DNA of 64,000 bases from NCBI RefSeq assembly GCF_025466085.1, contig NZ_JANLOD010000069.1, positions 124,001 through 188,000 of the forward strand. The letters are read 5' to 3'. Position 1 is the stretch's first letter. Each line of letters starts with the position of its first letter. A program made the translations under genes and the position numbers. The DNA is from Pseudomonas sp. 14P_8.1_Bac3. GTDB lineage: Bacteria > Pseudomonadota > Gammaproteobacteria > Pseudomonadales > Pseudomonadaceae. This document shows positions 50,015-59,319 of the stretch, piece by piece. A model generated the notes under the pieces. The model saw only the letters and a program-made list of their open reading frames with translations. It ran no database searches and had not been told where the DNA came from.

Positions 50015-52153
50015 TTACGCCGGAATCGCCTTGGCCTTAGGCTCCCGATCCCAAACCCGATGCTGCCCGATCGCGGCAATGAACGGTTTGGCCAACTTGC
50101 CATTCGCCCCCACGATCAACCCCGCATCAGTCTCCAGCTTCAACACATCCAGCAACTGTTTCGCCTCGCCGTGCAGCGCGATGGCTTTCAGGTGCTTGTA
50201 CGCTTCCAGCACGTAATGCAGCGCTACGCCGTCACCGCTCAACGCCTTGATCGACGCCGCGCCGCCCGGCACGAACACCGCGTCGAACGCAATGGACGGC
50301 AGCCCTTCCATCGACGCGTCCACCGGCAACGCCTTGCCATCAGCCGTGGTGACCGGAGCAGAGGTCGGGCCAAGCAGTTTCGCGTGGGCGCCTTCGGCTT
50401 TCAGGGCTTTCTTCATCGCATCGATGGCCGCACCATCGACACCGTTGGCCGCCAGAATCGCGACTTTCCGGGACTTGATATTGCCCGGCAACAGATTGGC
50501 CTGGCTCAAGGCCGGCGAGCGCTCCAAAGAGATCTTCGGCACGTCGACCGTTCCGGCTTTCGGTGCCGGCAAGCCCAGGTTCTGCGCCACACGCTTGGCC
50601 AGTTCCAGGTCGATGTTGGCGAGGATCTCATTCACCTCCCGCGCGCGGATGAACTCACGCTCAACCTTGCCCAACTCGAAGCTATAGGCGGCGATGATGT
50701 GTTCCTGCTCGTGCTTGCTCATGCTATGGAAGAACAGGCGCGCCTGCGAGAAGTGGTCGCCGAACGACTCGCTGCGCTGACGGATCTTGTTGGCGTCGAT
50801 GCGCTCCGGGTAGGTTTCGAAACCGCCATCCTGCGCCGCGGGCGGCGTTTCTTTCGGCCAGCCGCCGTCGATGGAATTTGGTTCGTAAGACGCGCGACCC
50901 TTGTCGATGGTGGTGCGGTGCAGCGCGTCACGCTGGCCATTGTGGAACGGCGCCACCGGACGGTTAATCGGGATCTCGTGAAAGTTCGGCCCGCCGAGTC
51001 GGCTGATTTGTGTGTCGGTGTAGGAAAACAGCCGACCTTGCAGCAATGGATCGTTGGAGAAGTCGATCCCCGGCACGATATGTCCCGGGCAGAACGCAAC
51101 CTGCTCGGTTTCGGCGAAGAAATTGTCCGGGTTGCGGTTCAGGGTCATTTTGCCCAGCGGCGTAATGGGCACAATTTCTTCGGGGATGATTTTGGTCGGG
51201 TCGAGGATGTCGAAATCGAACGAGTGCTCGTTCTCCTCTTCGACGATCTGCACGCCCAGTTCCCATTCGGGATAATCGCCCATCTCGATCGCTTCCCAGA
51301 GGTCGCGACGGTGATAGTCGGTGTCCTTGCCGGCCAGCTTCTGCGCTTCATCCCAGACCAGCGAGCAGGTGCCGTTGGAAGGGCGCCAGTGGAATTTGAC
51401 GAAACGCGATTTGCCCTCGGCGTTGACCAGCCGGAACGTATGCACGCCAAAGCCCTGCATGCTGCGCAGGCTTTTCGGGATCGCCCGGTCGGACATGGCC
51501 CACATCACCATGTGTGCGGATTCCGGCACCAGCGAGACAAAGTCCCAAAAGGTATCGTGAGCAGAGCCGCCTGTAGGAATCTCGTTATGCGGCTCGGGTT
51601 TTACCGCATGCACGAAGTCAGGAAACTTGATCGCGTCCTGGATGAAAAACACCGGCATGTTGTTACCCACCAGGTCGAAGTTACCCTCGTCGGTGAAGAA
51701 CTTCACGGCGAAACCGCGCACGTCCCGCACGGTATCGCCCGACCCGCGTGGGCCCTGCACCGTGGAAAAACGTACGAACACCGGGGTTTTCTTGCCCGGA
51801 TCCTGCAGGAACCCGGCCTTGGTCAGGACGGAATGGTTCTCGTAGGTCTGGAAGACACCGTGAGCACCCGTGCCTCGAGCGTGGACGATGCGCTCGGGAA
51901 TGCGTTCATGGTCAAAGTGCGTGATCTTTTCACGCATGATGAAGTCTTCCAGCAACGACGGCCCGCGGGCGCCGACTTTCAGGGTGTTCTGGTTGTCCGC
52001 GATCTTCACGCCCTGGTTAGTGCGCAGGGCTTGTTCGGTGGCATCGGAGCGAAATTTTTCCAGGCTGTCGAGCTTGGCATTGGTGTTGCCGCGGTCCAGG
52101 GTATCGGTCCCGGCCAGTGCGCTTTTGGGGGCGGCAGGTTTCTTGGTACTCAT
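50015..52153 (-). CDS. katE: Catalase HPII (KatE type, with DJ-1/PfpI-like C-terminus)
   Basis: I set the start at MSTKKPAAPKSALAG; a 22-codon longer frame has no support. The 712-residue size matches the large-subunit catalases. The catalytic His is in RIVHARGTGAHGVF and the Asn in FDLVGNNMPVFFIQDAIKFPD. The heme Tyr motif is in RLFSYTDTQISRLG. Past residue about 560, a flavodoxin-like domain (VAILAANGVDGAAIDAMKKAL, VPGGAASIKAL) is the DJ-1/PfpI-like extension of HPII. It breaks down H2O2; stationary-phase expression is usual for the family. Confidence 0.96.
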   Translation of the reverse strand: MSTKKPAAPKSALAGTDTLDRGNTNAKLDSLEKFRSDATEQALRTNQGVKIADNQNTLKVGARGPSLLEDFIMREKITHFDHERIPERIVHARGTGAHGVFQTYENHSVLTKAGFLQDPGKKTPVFVRFSTVQGPRGSGDTVRDVRGFAVKFFTDEGNFDLVGNNMPVFFIQDAIKFPDFVHAVKPEPHNEIPTGGSAHDTFWDFVSLVPESAHMVMWAMSDRAIPKSLRSMQGFGVHTFRLVNAEGKSRFVKFHWRPSNGTCSLVWDEAQKLAGKDTDYHRRDLWEAIEMGDYPEWELGVQIVEEENEHSFDFDILDPTKIIPEEIVPITPLGKMTLNRNPDNFFAETEQVAFCPGHIVPGIDFSNDPLLQGRLFSYTDTQISRLGGPNFHEIPINRPVAPFHNGQRDALHRTTIDKGRASYEPNSIDGGWPKETPPAAQDGGFETYPERIDANKIRQRSESFGDHFSQARLFFHSMSKHEQEHIIAAYSFELGKVEREFIRAREVNEILANIDLELAKRVAQNLGLPAPKAGTVDVPKISLERSPALSQANLLPGNIKSRKVAILAANGVDGAAIDAMKKALKAEGAHAKLLGPTSAPVTTADGKALPVDASMEGLPSIAFDAVFVPGGAASIKALSGDGVALHYVLEAYKHLKAIALHGEAKQLLDVLKLETDAGLIVGANGKLAKPFIAAIGQHRVWDREPKAKAIPA

Positions 52154-52416
52154 CAGTCGTAAACTCCTCGTTGCGTTCTCGTCCTGGGCCGGACTTGTGA
52201 GCAAGGTTCCAGGCACGGCACCTGGTCGTTATCGAGTTGCTTAAATAGTGACTGGCGAGGCCTTCAACCGTTCCTTTTTTATGACCTTTGATCGCGTTAT
52301 TGCCAAATGAAAGGTTGAATGCGGAATAAATGCTAATAACCTCTATACGGACAGGCTAAAATGCGCGCCCGGCTAACCGCTGATCCCTTTCTAACGCGCC
52401 CCACAAGGTTCGCTAC

Positions 52417-53424
52417 GTGATCGAGTTTCAAAACGTCCATAAAACCTACCGCGTCGCCGGTAAGGATATCCCCGCCCTGCACCCGACCAATCTGACGATT
52501 GAGAACGGTCAGGTCTACGGCCTGATCGGTCATTCCGGTGCGGGAAAAAGTACCCTGCTGCGTCTGATCAACCGCCTGGAAAACGCCAGCGGCGGCAAGA
52601 TCTTCGTCGACGGCGAAGAAGTCACCGCGCTCGACGCCAACAGCCTGCGGCGCTTCCGTCAGCAGGTCGGGATGATTTTCCAGCACTTCAACCTGCTGGC
52701 GTCCAAGACCGTCGCCGACAACGTCGCGCTGCCGCTGACCCTGGCTGGCGAGCTGTCGCGCGGCGAGATCGACCAGCGCGTCGCCGAGTTGCTGGCGCGG
52801 GTGGGGTTGTCCGACCACGCGAAAAAGTACCCGGCGCAGTTGTCCGGTGGCCAGAAGCAGCGCGTCGGCATTGCCCGCGCCCTGGCGACCAAGCCGAAAA
52901 TCCTGCTGTGCGACGAAGCCACCAGCGCGCTCGATCCGCAGACCACGGCATCGGTCCTGCAATTGCTGGCCGAAATCAACCGCGAGCTGAAGCTGACCAT
53001 CGTCCTGATCACCCACGAGATGGACGTGATCCGTCGTGTCTGTGATCAGGTGGCGGTGATGGACGCCGGTGTGATCGTCGAGCAAGGCACGGTGGCCGAG
53101 GTATTCCTGCACCCCAAGCACCCGACCACCAAGCGCTTCGTGCAGGAAGACGAGCAAATCGATGAAAGCGAACAGCGTGATGACTTCGCTCACGTGCCGG
53201 GTCGTATCGTGCGTCTGACCTTCCAGGGCGAAGCGACCTACGCGCCGTTGCTGGGCACTGTCGCTCGTGAGACCGGCGTGGACTACAGCATCCTGGCCGG
53301 TCGTATCGACCGCATCAAAGACATCCCCTACGGCCAGCTGACCCTGGCGGTCACCGGCGGCGACATGGACGCAGCGTTTGCCCGCTTCACCGCGGCTGAC
53401 GTCCACATGGAGGTCCTGCGCTGA
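52417..53424 (+). CDS. metN: Methionine ABC transporter ATPase MetN
   Basis: This 335-residue protein has a GTG start with AAGG nearby. Motifs are Walker A GHSGAGKST, signature LSGGQKQRVGIARAL, Walker B LLCDEATSALD and switch His in LITHEMDVI. The C-terminal NIL domain (about 260-335) is the methionine-sensing domain of MetN. It is the first gene of metNIQ and overlaps metI by one base (TGATG). It corresponds to PA5503. Confidence 0.96.
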   Translation: MIEFQNVHKTYRVAGKDIPALHPTNLTIENGQVYGLIGHSGAGKSTLLRLINRLENASGGKIFVDGEEVTALDANSLRRFRQQVGMIFQHFNLLASKTVADNVALPLTLAGELSRGEIDQRVAELLARVGLSDHAKKYPAQLSGGQKQRVGIARALATKPKILLCDEATSALDPQTTASVLQLLAEINRELKLTIVLITHEMDVIRRVCDQVAVMDAGVIVEQGTVAEVFLHPKHPTTKRFVQEDEQIDESEQRDDFAHVPGRIVRLTFQGEATYAPLLGTVARETGVDYSILAGRIDRIKDIPYGQLTLAVTGGDMDAAFARFTAADVHMEVLR

Positions 53425-54098
53425 TGGAAGCCGTCACAAGTTTCTTCGCCCATATCGACTGGTTCGAAATCTGGCTGGCCACCGGTGACACCCTGCTGAT
53501 GCTCGGCGGTTCGCTGTTGTTCACCGTGCTGTTGGGCTTGCCGCTGGGCGTGCTGTTGTTCCTCTGCAGCCCGCGCCAGTTGCTCGAAGCCAAAGGTGTG
53601 TACGCACTGTTGTCGCTGGTGGTGAACATCCTGCGTTCGCTGCCTTTCATCATTTTGCTGATCGTGATGATTCCGTTCACCGTGTTGATCACCGGCACGT
53701 CGCTGGGTGTTGCCGGTGCGATTCCGCCGCTGGTGGTGGGCGCCACGCCGTTCTTCGCGCGGCTGGTGGAAACCGCCCTGCGTGAAGTTGATCGCGGCAT
53801 CATTGAAGCGACCCAGGCCATGGGCGCGACGACACGTCAGATCATCACCAATGCCTTGCTGCCGGAAGCCCGTCCGGGCATCTTCGCGGCGATTACGGTG
53901 ACAGCTATTACACTGGTGTCCTACACGGCGATGGCCGGTGTGGTGGGCGCCGGTGGTCTCGGCGACCTGGCGATCCGTTTCGGTTACCAGCGTTTCCAGA
54001 CCGACGTCATGATCGTCACCGTGATTTTGCTGCTGGTGCTGGTACAAGTGCTGCAAACCGTTGGCGACAAGTTGGTCGTACACTTTTCGCGTAAATAA
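53424..54098 (+). CDS. metI: Methionine ABC transporter permease MetI
   Basis: This 224-residue inner-membrane permease has five to six membrane segments. The ABC permease EAA-like loop is EATQAMGATTRQIITNALLPEARPG-like near residue 132 (shown as IEATQAMGATTRQ and LLPEARPG). It overlaps the metN stop. MetQ is 70 bases downstream. Confidence 0.95.
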   Translation: MEAVTSFFAHIDWFEIWLATGDTLLMLGGSLLFTVLLGLPLGVLLFLCSPRQLLEAKGVYALLSLVVNILRSLPFIILLIVMIPFTVLITGTSLGVAGAIPPLVVGATPFFARLVETALREVDRGIIEATQAMGATTRQIITNALLPEARPGIFAAITVTAITLVSYTAMAGVVGAGGLGDLAIRFGYQRFQTDVMIVTVILLLVLVQVLQTVGDKLVVHFSRK

Positions 54099-54168
54099 TC
54101 AGGCCGGTCCTCGCTGGCGGACGCCTTGGATTGGCGCTGCTGGCGGGTATTCACAAGGAGTTAGCTGA

Positions 54169-54939
54169 ATGAAAAAACTACTCGTCGCGTTCGCTGCCGT
54201 TGCAGCCTTTTCCGCCCACGCCGACACCCTGACCGTGGCGGCCACCCCGGTTCCGCACGCAGAAATCCTCGAATTCGTGAAGCCGACCCTGGCCAAGGAA
54301 GGCGTAGACCTGAAAGTCAAAGTCTTCACCGACTACATCCAGCCGAACGTGCAAGTGGCCGAGAAGCGTCTTGACGCCAACTTCTTCCAGCACCAGCCGT
54401 ACCTCGATGAATTCAACAAGGCCAAGGGCACCGATCTGGTCGCCGTGGCCGGCGTGCATCTGGAGCCGCTGGGTGCTTACTCCAGCAAATACAAAACACT
54501 CGCCGAACTGCCGGGCGGCGCCACCGTGGTGATCCCGAACGATGCCACCAACGGCGGCCGTGCCCTGCTGCTGCTCGCCAAGTCTGGCCTGATCACATTG
54601 AAGGATCCGACCAACATCCTGTCGACTGTCAAAGACATCACCGCAAATAGCAAAGACCTGAAATTCCGCGAACTGGAAGCCGCGACCATCCCGCGCGTGC
54701 TGACCCAGGTCGACCTGGCGCTGATCAACACCAACTACGCGCTCGAAGCCAAGCTCGACCCGTCCAAGGACGCCCTGGTTATCGAAGGCAGCGACTCGCC
54801 GTACGTGAACATCCTCGTTGCCCGCGCGGACAACAAGGACAGCGAAGACATGAAGAAGCTGGTTGCCGCGCTGCACAGCCCGGAAGTCAAAGCCTTCATT
54901 CTCGAGAAGTACAAAGGCGCGGTAGTGCCGGCGTTCTGA
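54169..54939 (+). CDS. metQ: Methionine-binding protein MetQ (NlpA family)
   Basis: This 256-residue protein has a signal peptide ending at SAHA-DT and no lipobox Cys, unlike E. coli MetQ, so it may be a soluble periplasmic protein. The NlpA-type domain carries AATPVPHAEILEFVKPTL, NVQVAEKRLDANFFQHQPYL and VVIPNDATNGGRALLLLAK. It binds D- and L-methionine for MetNI. A strong terminator ends the operon. Confidence 0.95.
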   Translation: MKKLLVAFAAVAAFSAHADTLTVAATPVPHAEILEFVKPTLAKEGVDLKVKVFTDYIQPNVQVAEKRLDANFFQHQPYLDEFNKAKGTDLVAVAGVHLEPLGAYSSKYKTLAELPGGATVVIPNDATNGGRALLLLAKSGLITLKDPTNILSTVKDITANSKDLKFRELEAATIPRVLTQVDLALINTNYALEAKLDPSKDALVIEGSDSPYVNILVARADNKDSEDMKKLVAALHSPEVKAFILEKYKGAVVPAF

Positions 54940-54958
54940 TCTGAAGCCGTAACGAAAA

Positions 54959-54990
54959 ATGGGGCGCATTCAAATGCGCCCCATTTTTTT
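54959..54990 (+). terminator. Terminator of metNIQ
   Basis: ATGGGGCGCATT..AATGCGCCCCAT forms an 11-12-bp stem and is followed by a run of seven T, ideal for rho-independent termination on the plus strand. Confidence 0.9.
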
Positions 54991-55007
54991 GCCTGCAATT
55001 CTTCCCC

Positions 55008-55107
55008 TGTAGGAGCGAGCACGCTCGCGATGGTCTTCAGAACACCGCTGGGTGTCAGGCTTCCAGCGTTATCGTTCACGTCCATCGCGAGCGTGCTCGC
55101 TCCTACA
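55008..55107. repeat. REP pair, GAGCGTGCTC-type, between metQ and sco
   Basis: TGTAGGAGCGAGCACGCTCG.. (55008-55030) and inverted copy (55085-55107). The stem is GCGAGC-AC-GCTCGC. Confidence 0.9.
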
Positions 55108-55119
55108 GGGGATGTGCTG

Positions 55120-55755
55120 TTACTTGCGTTTGAGCATCACCGGCAACTGCGCTATCAGCTTGGCGTTGTTCAGCGGCGCGCGGATGAACCCACGCTGTGT
55201 GCCGTCCGGGCCGATCACCGCCAGGTTACCGCTGTGGTCAACCGTGTAATTCGGCTTGCTGGTGTCCGCCGGGATAAACGGAATGCTCACCGCGTTGGCC
55301 AGTTTCTGGATGTCCTCCACCGACGCCGCCGTCAGGCCCTGGAACTGCGGATCGAAGTAACCCAGGTATTGCTTGAGCTGCTTGGGCGTGTCGCGGTTCG
55401 GATCGACGCTGACCAGGACGATCTGCAATTTATCCACAGCCTCCGGCGGCAGTTCGCTCTTGATCTGGCGCAGTTGGGCGAGGGTGGTCGGGCAGATGTC
55501 CGGACAGAAGGTGTAGCCGAAGAACAGCAGCGACCATTTGTCCTTGAGCTCATTGACCGCCACCGGCTTGCCGTCCTGATCGGTCATCGTCACGTCCGGC
55601 AGGTTGCGGCTTTGCGGCAGCAGGATGATACCGGCGTCGATCAATGCGGTCGGATCACCCTGGCCTTTGCCGGACAGCACTTTATTGATGGTCAGGCCCA
55701 GGACCAGCGCGATCAGGGCGACAAGGATGAAGACGGTTTTCTGGGTTCGAGTCAT
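55120..55755 (-). CDS. sco: SCO1/SenC copper chaperone
   Basis: The start is the ATG at 55755, which overlaps the cyoE stop by 4 bases. The 211-residue protein has one membrane anchor (about 7-26). The thioredoxin-like fold has the copper site CPDIC (FFGYTFCPDICPTTL) and the distal His in YTVDHSGNLAVIG. It delivers copper to CuA of cytochrome oxidase subunit II or keeps its cysteines reduced. It closes the cox assembly operon. A DnaA box lies in the coding sequence. Confidence 0.94.
   Translation of the reverse strand: MTRTQKTVFILVALIALVLGLTINKVLSGKGQGDPTALIDAGIILLPQSRNLPDVTMTDQDGKPVAVNELKDKWSLLFFGYTFCPDICPTTLAQLRQIKSELPPEAVDKLQIVLVSVDPNRDTPKQLKQYLGYFDPQFQGLTAASVEDIQKLANAVSIPFIPADTSKPNYTVDHSGNLAVIGPDGTQRGFIRAPLNNAKLIAQLPVMLKRK
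55430..55438 (+). promoter_or_regulatory. Perfect DnaA box inside sco
   Basis: An exact TTATCCACA lies within the sco coding sequence. Role unknown. Confidence 0.4.
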
Positions 55756-56651
55756 AGGTTCAACAGTAAGTAATGGTCTACGAGCAGCGCGATAAACAGC
55801 AGGAACAAGTAGTAGATAGAGTACTTGAACGTGTTGATCGCCGCGTGCGGCCGAGTGCCACGGTACAGCACCACGGCCCATTGCAGAAACCTCGCCCCCA
55901 ATCCCAGCGCGCAAATCAGGTAGAGCATGCCGCTCATGTGGATCACGTAGGGCATCAGGCTCACGGCCAGCAACGCAAAGGTGTACAGCAGGATATGAAT
56001 CTTGGTGTAGTGCTCGCCGTGGGTCACCGGCAGCATCGGAATGTCGGCCTTGGCGTATTCCTCCTTGCGGTGAATGGCCAGGGCCCAGAAGTGCGGCGGG
56101 GTCCAGGCGAAGATGATCAGCACCAGCAGCAACGGTTCGGCGCTGACGTGACCAGTGGCGGCGGTCCAGCCAAGCAGTGGCGGGGCGGCCCCGGCCAGGC
56201 CGCCGATGACGATGTTCTGCGGCGTCGCGCGCTTGAGGAAACCGGTGTAGACCACGGCGTAACCGAGCAGCGAGGCGAGGGTCAGCCACGCCGTCAGCGG
56301 ATTGGTAAACGCCAGCAACAAAGCCTGGCCCAGCAGTGCCAGGACCAGGGCAAACGTCAGCGCCGCCGCCGGCGAAACCCGGCCTTCGGCCAAGGGCCGT
56401 TTGTGGGTGCGCGCCATCACTGCGTCGATCCGCCGGTCCACCACATGATTGACCGCTGCCGCCCCGCCGGCACACAACGCAATCCCCAGGTTGCCGAAGA
56501 CCAGCACGGTCCACGGCACCCCCGCGCGGGTCGCGAGAAACATGCCGACCAGCGAGGTGATGAGCATCAGCACCACCACTTTCGGTTTGGTCAGCTCCAG
56601 GTAGTCACGCCAGATCGCCTGGCTGTGACCTGCGCCGATCAGAGTCGCCAT
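55752..56651 (-). CDS. cyoE: Protoheme IX farnesyltransferase (heme O synthase)
   Basis: This 299-residue UbiA-family membrane enzyme transfers farnesyl diphosphate to heme B, giving heme O. The two Asp-rich motifs are NHVVDRRIDAVMARTHKRPL (about residue 68-90) and WTPPHFWALAIHRKEEYAKAD, where the second is weak. About eight membrane helices are present. It overlaps ctaA by 13 bases upstream and sco by 4 bases downstream, so all are co-translated. Confidence 0.95.
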   Translation of the reverse strand: MATLIGAGHSQAIWRDYLELTKPKVVVLMLITSLVGMFLATRAGVPWTVLVFGNLGIALCAGGAAAVNHVVDRRIDAVMARTHKRPLAEGRVSPAAALTFALVLALLGQALLLAFTNPLTAWLTLASLLGYAVVYTGFLKRATPQNIVIGGLAGAAPPLLGWTAATGHVSAEPLLLVLIIFAWTPPHFWALAIHRKEEYAKADIPMLPVTHGEHYTKIHILLYTFALLAVSLMPYVIHMSGMLYLICALGLGARFLQWAVVLYRGTRPHAAINTFKYSIYYLFLLFIALLVDHYLLLNL

Positions 56652-57718
56652 GGCATCTCTCCTTTTATTGTTATGGGCCCGGCTGAATGTTTACGCGGGC
56701 TGAAGCGCCAGCGCGCCGGGGATGGCTGCCTGACCCGAACCAGGCTGGTTCGCGCGTGATAATTGACCAGCACCATCGTCAGCAGCAACGCAGCACCGCC
56801 GGCGTTATGCGCGACGGCCACCGGCAGCGGCAGGTGAAACAGCACGTTGCTGATGCCAAGGGTGATTTGTGCGGCGAGGGCGATCAGCACCAGACCCGCC
56901 AGGCGCGTCATGCCGACCACTTTCAGTTGCCAGGCCAGGCCGAGCAGCACCAGCGTGACCAGCAAGGCGCCGATGCGATGGGTCAGGTGAATTGCGGTGC
57001 GCGCATCGCTGTCGAGTTGCCCGCCGAGGTAATTGGGGCCGATGTGCTGCGTCAGGTGAAAGCCGTTGGCGAAGTCCGCCGGCGGCAGCCATTGGCCGTG
57101 GCAGGTCGGGAAGTCGATGCAGGCCACGGCGGCGTAGTTGGAACTGACCCAGCCGCCGAGGGCAATTTGCAGGATCACCAGCAGCAACCCGGCCGTCGCC
57201 CAGTATTGCAGGCGCCGGGGCACCGTCAACGCCGGCAGCACGCCAGACAGGCGCAACGTCAGCAGGAACAGCAGGCTCAACGTCGCAAAACCACCGAGCA
57301 AATGCCCGGTCACCACCTGCGGCCACAGTTTTAGCGTGACCGTCCACATACCGAACGCCGCCTGGGCGAACACCACCGCCAGCAGAAACAACGGCAGCTT
57401 CACCGGTTGTCCCGGATGGCGACGATGCACCCATGCGCGGCCGGCCAGCACCGAGATCAGCAAGCCCAGCGTGCCAGCGAAATAGCGGTGGACCATCTCG
57501 TTCCAGCCCTTGTGCGCTTCGACAGGTGCATCGGGAAAATGCAGCTCGGCGTGGGCCAGCTGGGCCTCGCTTTTCGGCACGCTGATAAAGCCGTAGCAGC
57601 CGGGCCAGTCCGGGCAGCCGAGGCCCGCGTGGGTCAGACGGGTGTAGGCGCCGAGTAACACCACAATCAGTGCCAGCAGGGTGGCAAACAGCGCGAGGCG
57701 AAATCCAGGTTTGGCCAT
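56639..57718 (-). CDS. ctaA: Heme A synthase (COX15/CtaA)
   Basis: This 359-residue membrane protein has eight predicted helices. It oxidises heme O to heme A. Heme-ligating His residues can be assigned to conserved positions such as EAHKGWNEMVHRYFAG, TGHLLGG and THRIGALLVT, and AVAHNAGGA. It overlaps cyoE by 13 bases. Upstream it is 10 bases from the short hypothetical protein. Confidence 0.94.
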   Translation of the reverse strand: MAKPGFRLALFATLLALIVVLLGAYTRLTHAGLGCPDWPGCYGFISVPKSEAQLAHAELHFPDAPVEAHKGWNEMVHRYFAGTLGLLISVLAGRAWVHRRHPGQPVKLPLFLLAVVFAQAAFGMWTVTLKLWPQVVTGHLLGGFATLSLLFLLTLRLSGVLPALTVPRRLQYWATAGLLLVILQIALGGWVSSNYAAVACIDFPTCHGQWLPPADFANGFHLTQHIGPNYLGGQLDSDARTAIHLTHRIGALLVTLVLLGLAWQLKVVGMTRLAGLVLIALAAQITLGISNVLFHLPLPVAVAHNAGGAALLLTMVLVNYHARTSLVRVRQPSPARWRFSPRKHSAGPITIKGEMPWRL

Positions 57719-57728
57719 GACGATGCCC

Positions 57729-58322
57729 TTATCCGATGTTCGACAGTTTCAGCAGGTGACGCAGGTCGTTGAGCAGGTCCTTACCCTTCACGGTCGGGTC
57801 GTAGCGCAGCACCAGATTGCCGTGCGGATCGATGATCCACAGCTGCGGCACGGCTTTGTCACCGGTCGTCTTGCTGAACGTAGTCAGGTCCATGGGGTAG
57901 CGTTGCAGCTGCGGGTATTCACGGCTCAGCTTGGCCTCGTAGTCGGCGCTCAATGGCTGCGCAGCGGCCAGTGCATGGCTGGCGCGTGACGCATCGCGGC
58001 CGAGGCCGATCTGGATTTGTCGCGCCAGGTACACCAACTGCTGGCAGTCCACCGAGCACTCCTTCGGCGCCGTCACCAGCATCTGCCAGCGCTCCTCCTG
58101 CGCCTGAACGCCGAGGTCGGCGCGGGTCTGGCCGTTGCCGATCAGTTCGCCGTGATAGCTGCGCCCCTCCGGCACCCAGAACTGCAATTTGTACATGCCG
58201 GTGGCGAGGATCATCGGACCGATCACCCCCAGCAGGATCAGCAACAGCTGCAAGCGGCCCTTGCGCCGGTTCGCCGGCGTTTTCGCCTCAGACATGCTGG
58301 GTGGATTCATGGCCGCTCCCAT
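57729..58322 (-). CDS. PA0111-like protein with SCO/thioredoxin-like domain
   Basis: The start is the ATG at 58322, which has AAGGAG 7 bases upstream, and gives 197 residues (MGAAMNPPSMSEAK..). One membrane anchor lies at about 26-48 (LLLILLGVIGPMILATGMY). The periplasmic part has an incomplete SCO-like thioredoxin pattern: CSVDC appears in the CPxxC-like position (APKECSVDCQQLVYLAR) and the C-terminal VPQLWIIDPHGNLVLRY. It may assist copper insertion, but evidence is only the fold-like pattern and context in the cox cluster. Its start overlaps surf1 by 35 bases. Confidence 0.75.
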   Translation of the reverse strand: MGAAMNPPSMSEAKTPANRRKGRLQLLLILLGVIGPMILATGMYKLQFWVPEGRSYHGELIGNGQTRADLGVQAQEERWQMLVTAPKECSVDCQQLVYLARQIQIGLGRDASRASHALAAAQPLSADYEAKLSREYPQLQRYPMDLTTFSKTTGDKAVPQLWIIDPHGNLVLRYDPTVKGKDLLNDLRHLLKLSNIG

Positions 58323-59028
58323 GGTGTTTCTCCTTTGCGTTGTGCCAGCCGAGGTAAATGAAAAGGCCAAGCAGGGCGATCGCCATGGCGAACCACTGCA
58401 CGGCATAAGCGATATGTTTTTCCGGGCCCATGGCGACCACCGGCCAATCGGCCTGGTAGGACGCGGGGCCGCTTTCTGCGCGTAATTCGTAGGCGAAGCC
58501 CTCACGGTCCAGCGCCGTCCAGAGCTTCGCCGGCTCGACCGCGGTGATTAACTCAGGCCAGGTGGTGGCGTTCGGGTCGGCGTGCAGCTGGAAGGTCGCG
58601 CCAGGCGACACGTAGACCCAGGCATCCAGGCTCAACGCCTGGGTCGGTGTGCTGAATTGCGGCGGTGTACGCCGGTCCGGCCACGGCAGCCAGCCGCGAT
58701 TGACCAGCAGCCACAGGCCGGTGGCCTGATCCTGAAAAGGTTGCAACAACTCGACGCCCACCTTGCCGTCACGCTGACGGTTATCCAGCAGCAGGCTGTG
58801 GACGGCATCGAACTGGCCATGCAGGCGGACGCGGCGGAACGCTGGGTCTTCGCTGTGTTGCAACTCGGTGCTGGCCATCGGTTCGGCGACACGGCGCTCG
58901 GCATAGGTATGCAGCAGTGCGCTTTTCTCCGCGCCGCGGCTCAGTTGCCAGAAGCCAAGCGACACCAGCAGCGGCAGCAGGAGCGCGACCACCAGGGTCG
59001 GCACGACCCCCGGCTTGAAGCGCTTCAT
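58288..59028 (-). CDS. SURF1 family cytochrome oxidase assembly protein
   Basis: The start is placed at MKRFKPGVVPTLV, and the 59-codon longer frame is unsupported. The 246-residue protein has two membrane segments, near residues 7-28 and 205-226, flanking a periplasmic SURF1 domain with conserved LGFWQLSRGAEKS, NRGWLPWPD and HIAYAVQWFAMA. It helps to deliver heme A to subunit I. It overlaps the next gene by 35 bases and is divergent from the DUF2909 gene. Confidence 0.93.
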   Translation of the reverse strand: MKRFKPGVVPTLVVALLLPLLVSLGFWQLSRGAEKSALLHTYAERRVAEPMASTELQHSEDPAFRRVRLHGQFDAVHSLLLDNRQRDGKVGVELLQPFQDQATGLWLLVNRGWLPWPDRRTPPQFSTPTQALSLDAWVYVSPGATFQLHADPNATTWPELITAVEPAKLWTALDREGFAYELRAESGPASYQADWPVVAMGPEKHIAYAVQWFAMAIALLGLFIYLGWHNAKEKHHGSGHESTQHV

Positions 59029-59098
59029 GGCGTCGCCAGAAAGTCGGTCATCGCGATAGCTATACTCAAGTGCATCGCCTTTCCCCCGGAGCCCCACC

Positions 59099-59302
59099 AT
59101 GCTCAAAGCAGCTATCGTCCTGATGCTGATTGCCACGGTTGTCAGCCTGTTCAGCGGCCTGTTTTTTCTGGTCAAGGACGACAGCAGCTCGAACCGCCTC
59201 GTCATTGCCTTGAGTGTTCGTGTGGCCCTGGCCGCCGCGACCGTCGGCTTGATTGCCTGGGGTTTTTTCAGCGGCCAGTTGGTGTCGCACGTGCCTTGGT
59301 AG
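59099..59302 (+). CDS. DUF2909 twin-transmembrane protein
   Basis: This 67-residue membrane protein has two helices (about 3-24 and 40-60) separated by KDDSSSNRL. DUF2909 family membership and position (PA0109) between surf1 and ctaE are conserved in Pseudomonas. It is the only plus-strand gene in the cox cluster, converging on ctaE. No role is established; association with oxidase assembly is inferred from location. Confidence 0.9.
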   Translation: MLKAAIVLMLIATVVSLFSGLFFLVKDDSSSNRLVIALSVRVALAAATVGLIAWGFFSGQLVSHVPW

Positions 59303-59319
59303 TTCGATACGTCAAACGT

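Noticed and set aside
49946..52162. 738-codon open frame on the plus strand opposite katE
   Set aside because: It is the antisense of a clear catalase gene with intact motifs; codon bias of the real gene creates the long frame and there is no domain in it.
55120..56514. 464-codon frame spanning sco and the antisense-frame region of cyoE
   Set aside because: Only the part from 55755 downwards has SCO homology; the upstream part is an out-of-frame reading of cyoE.
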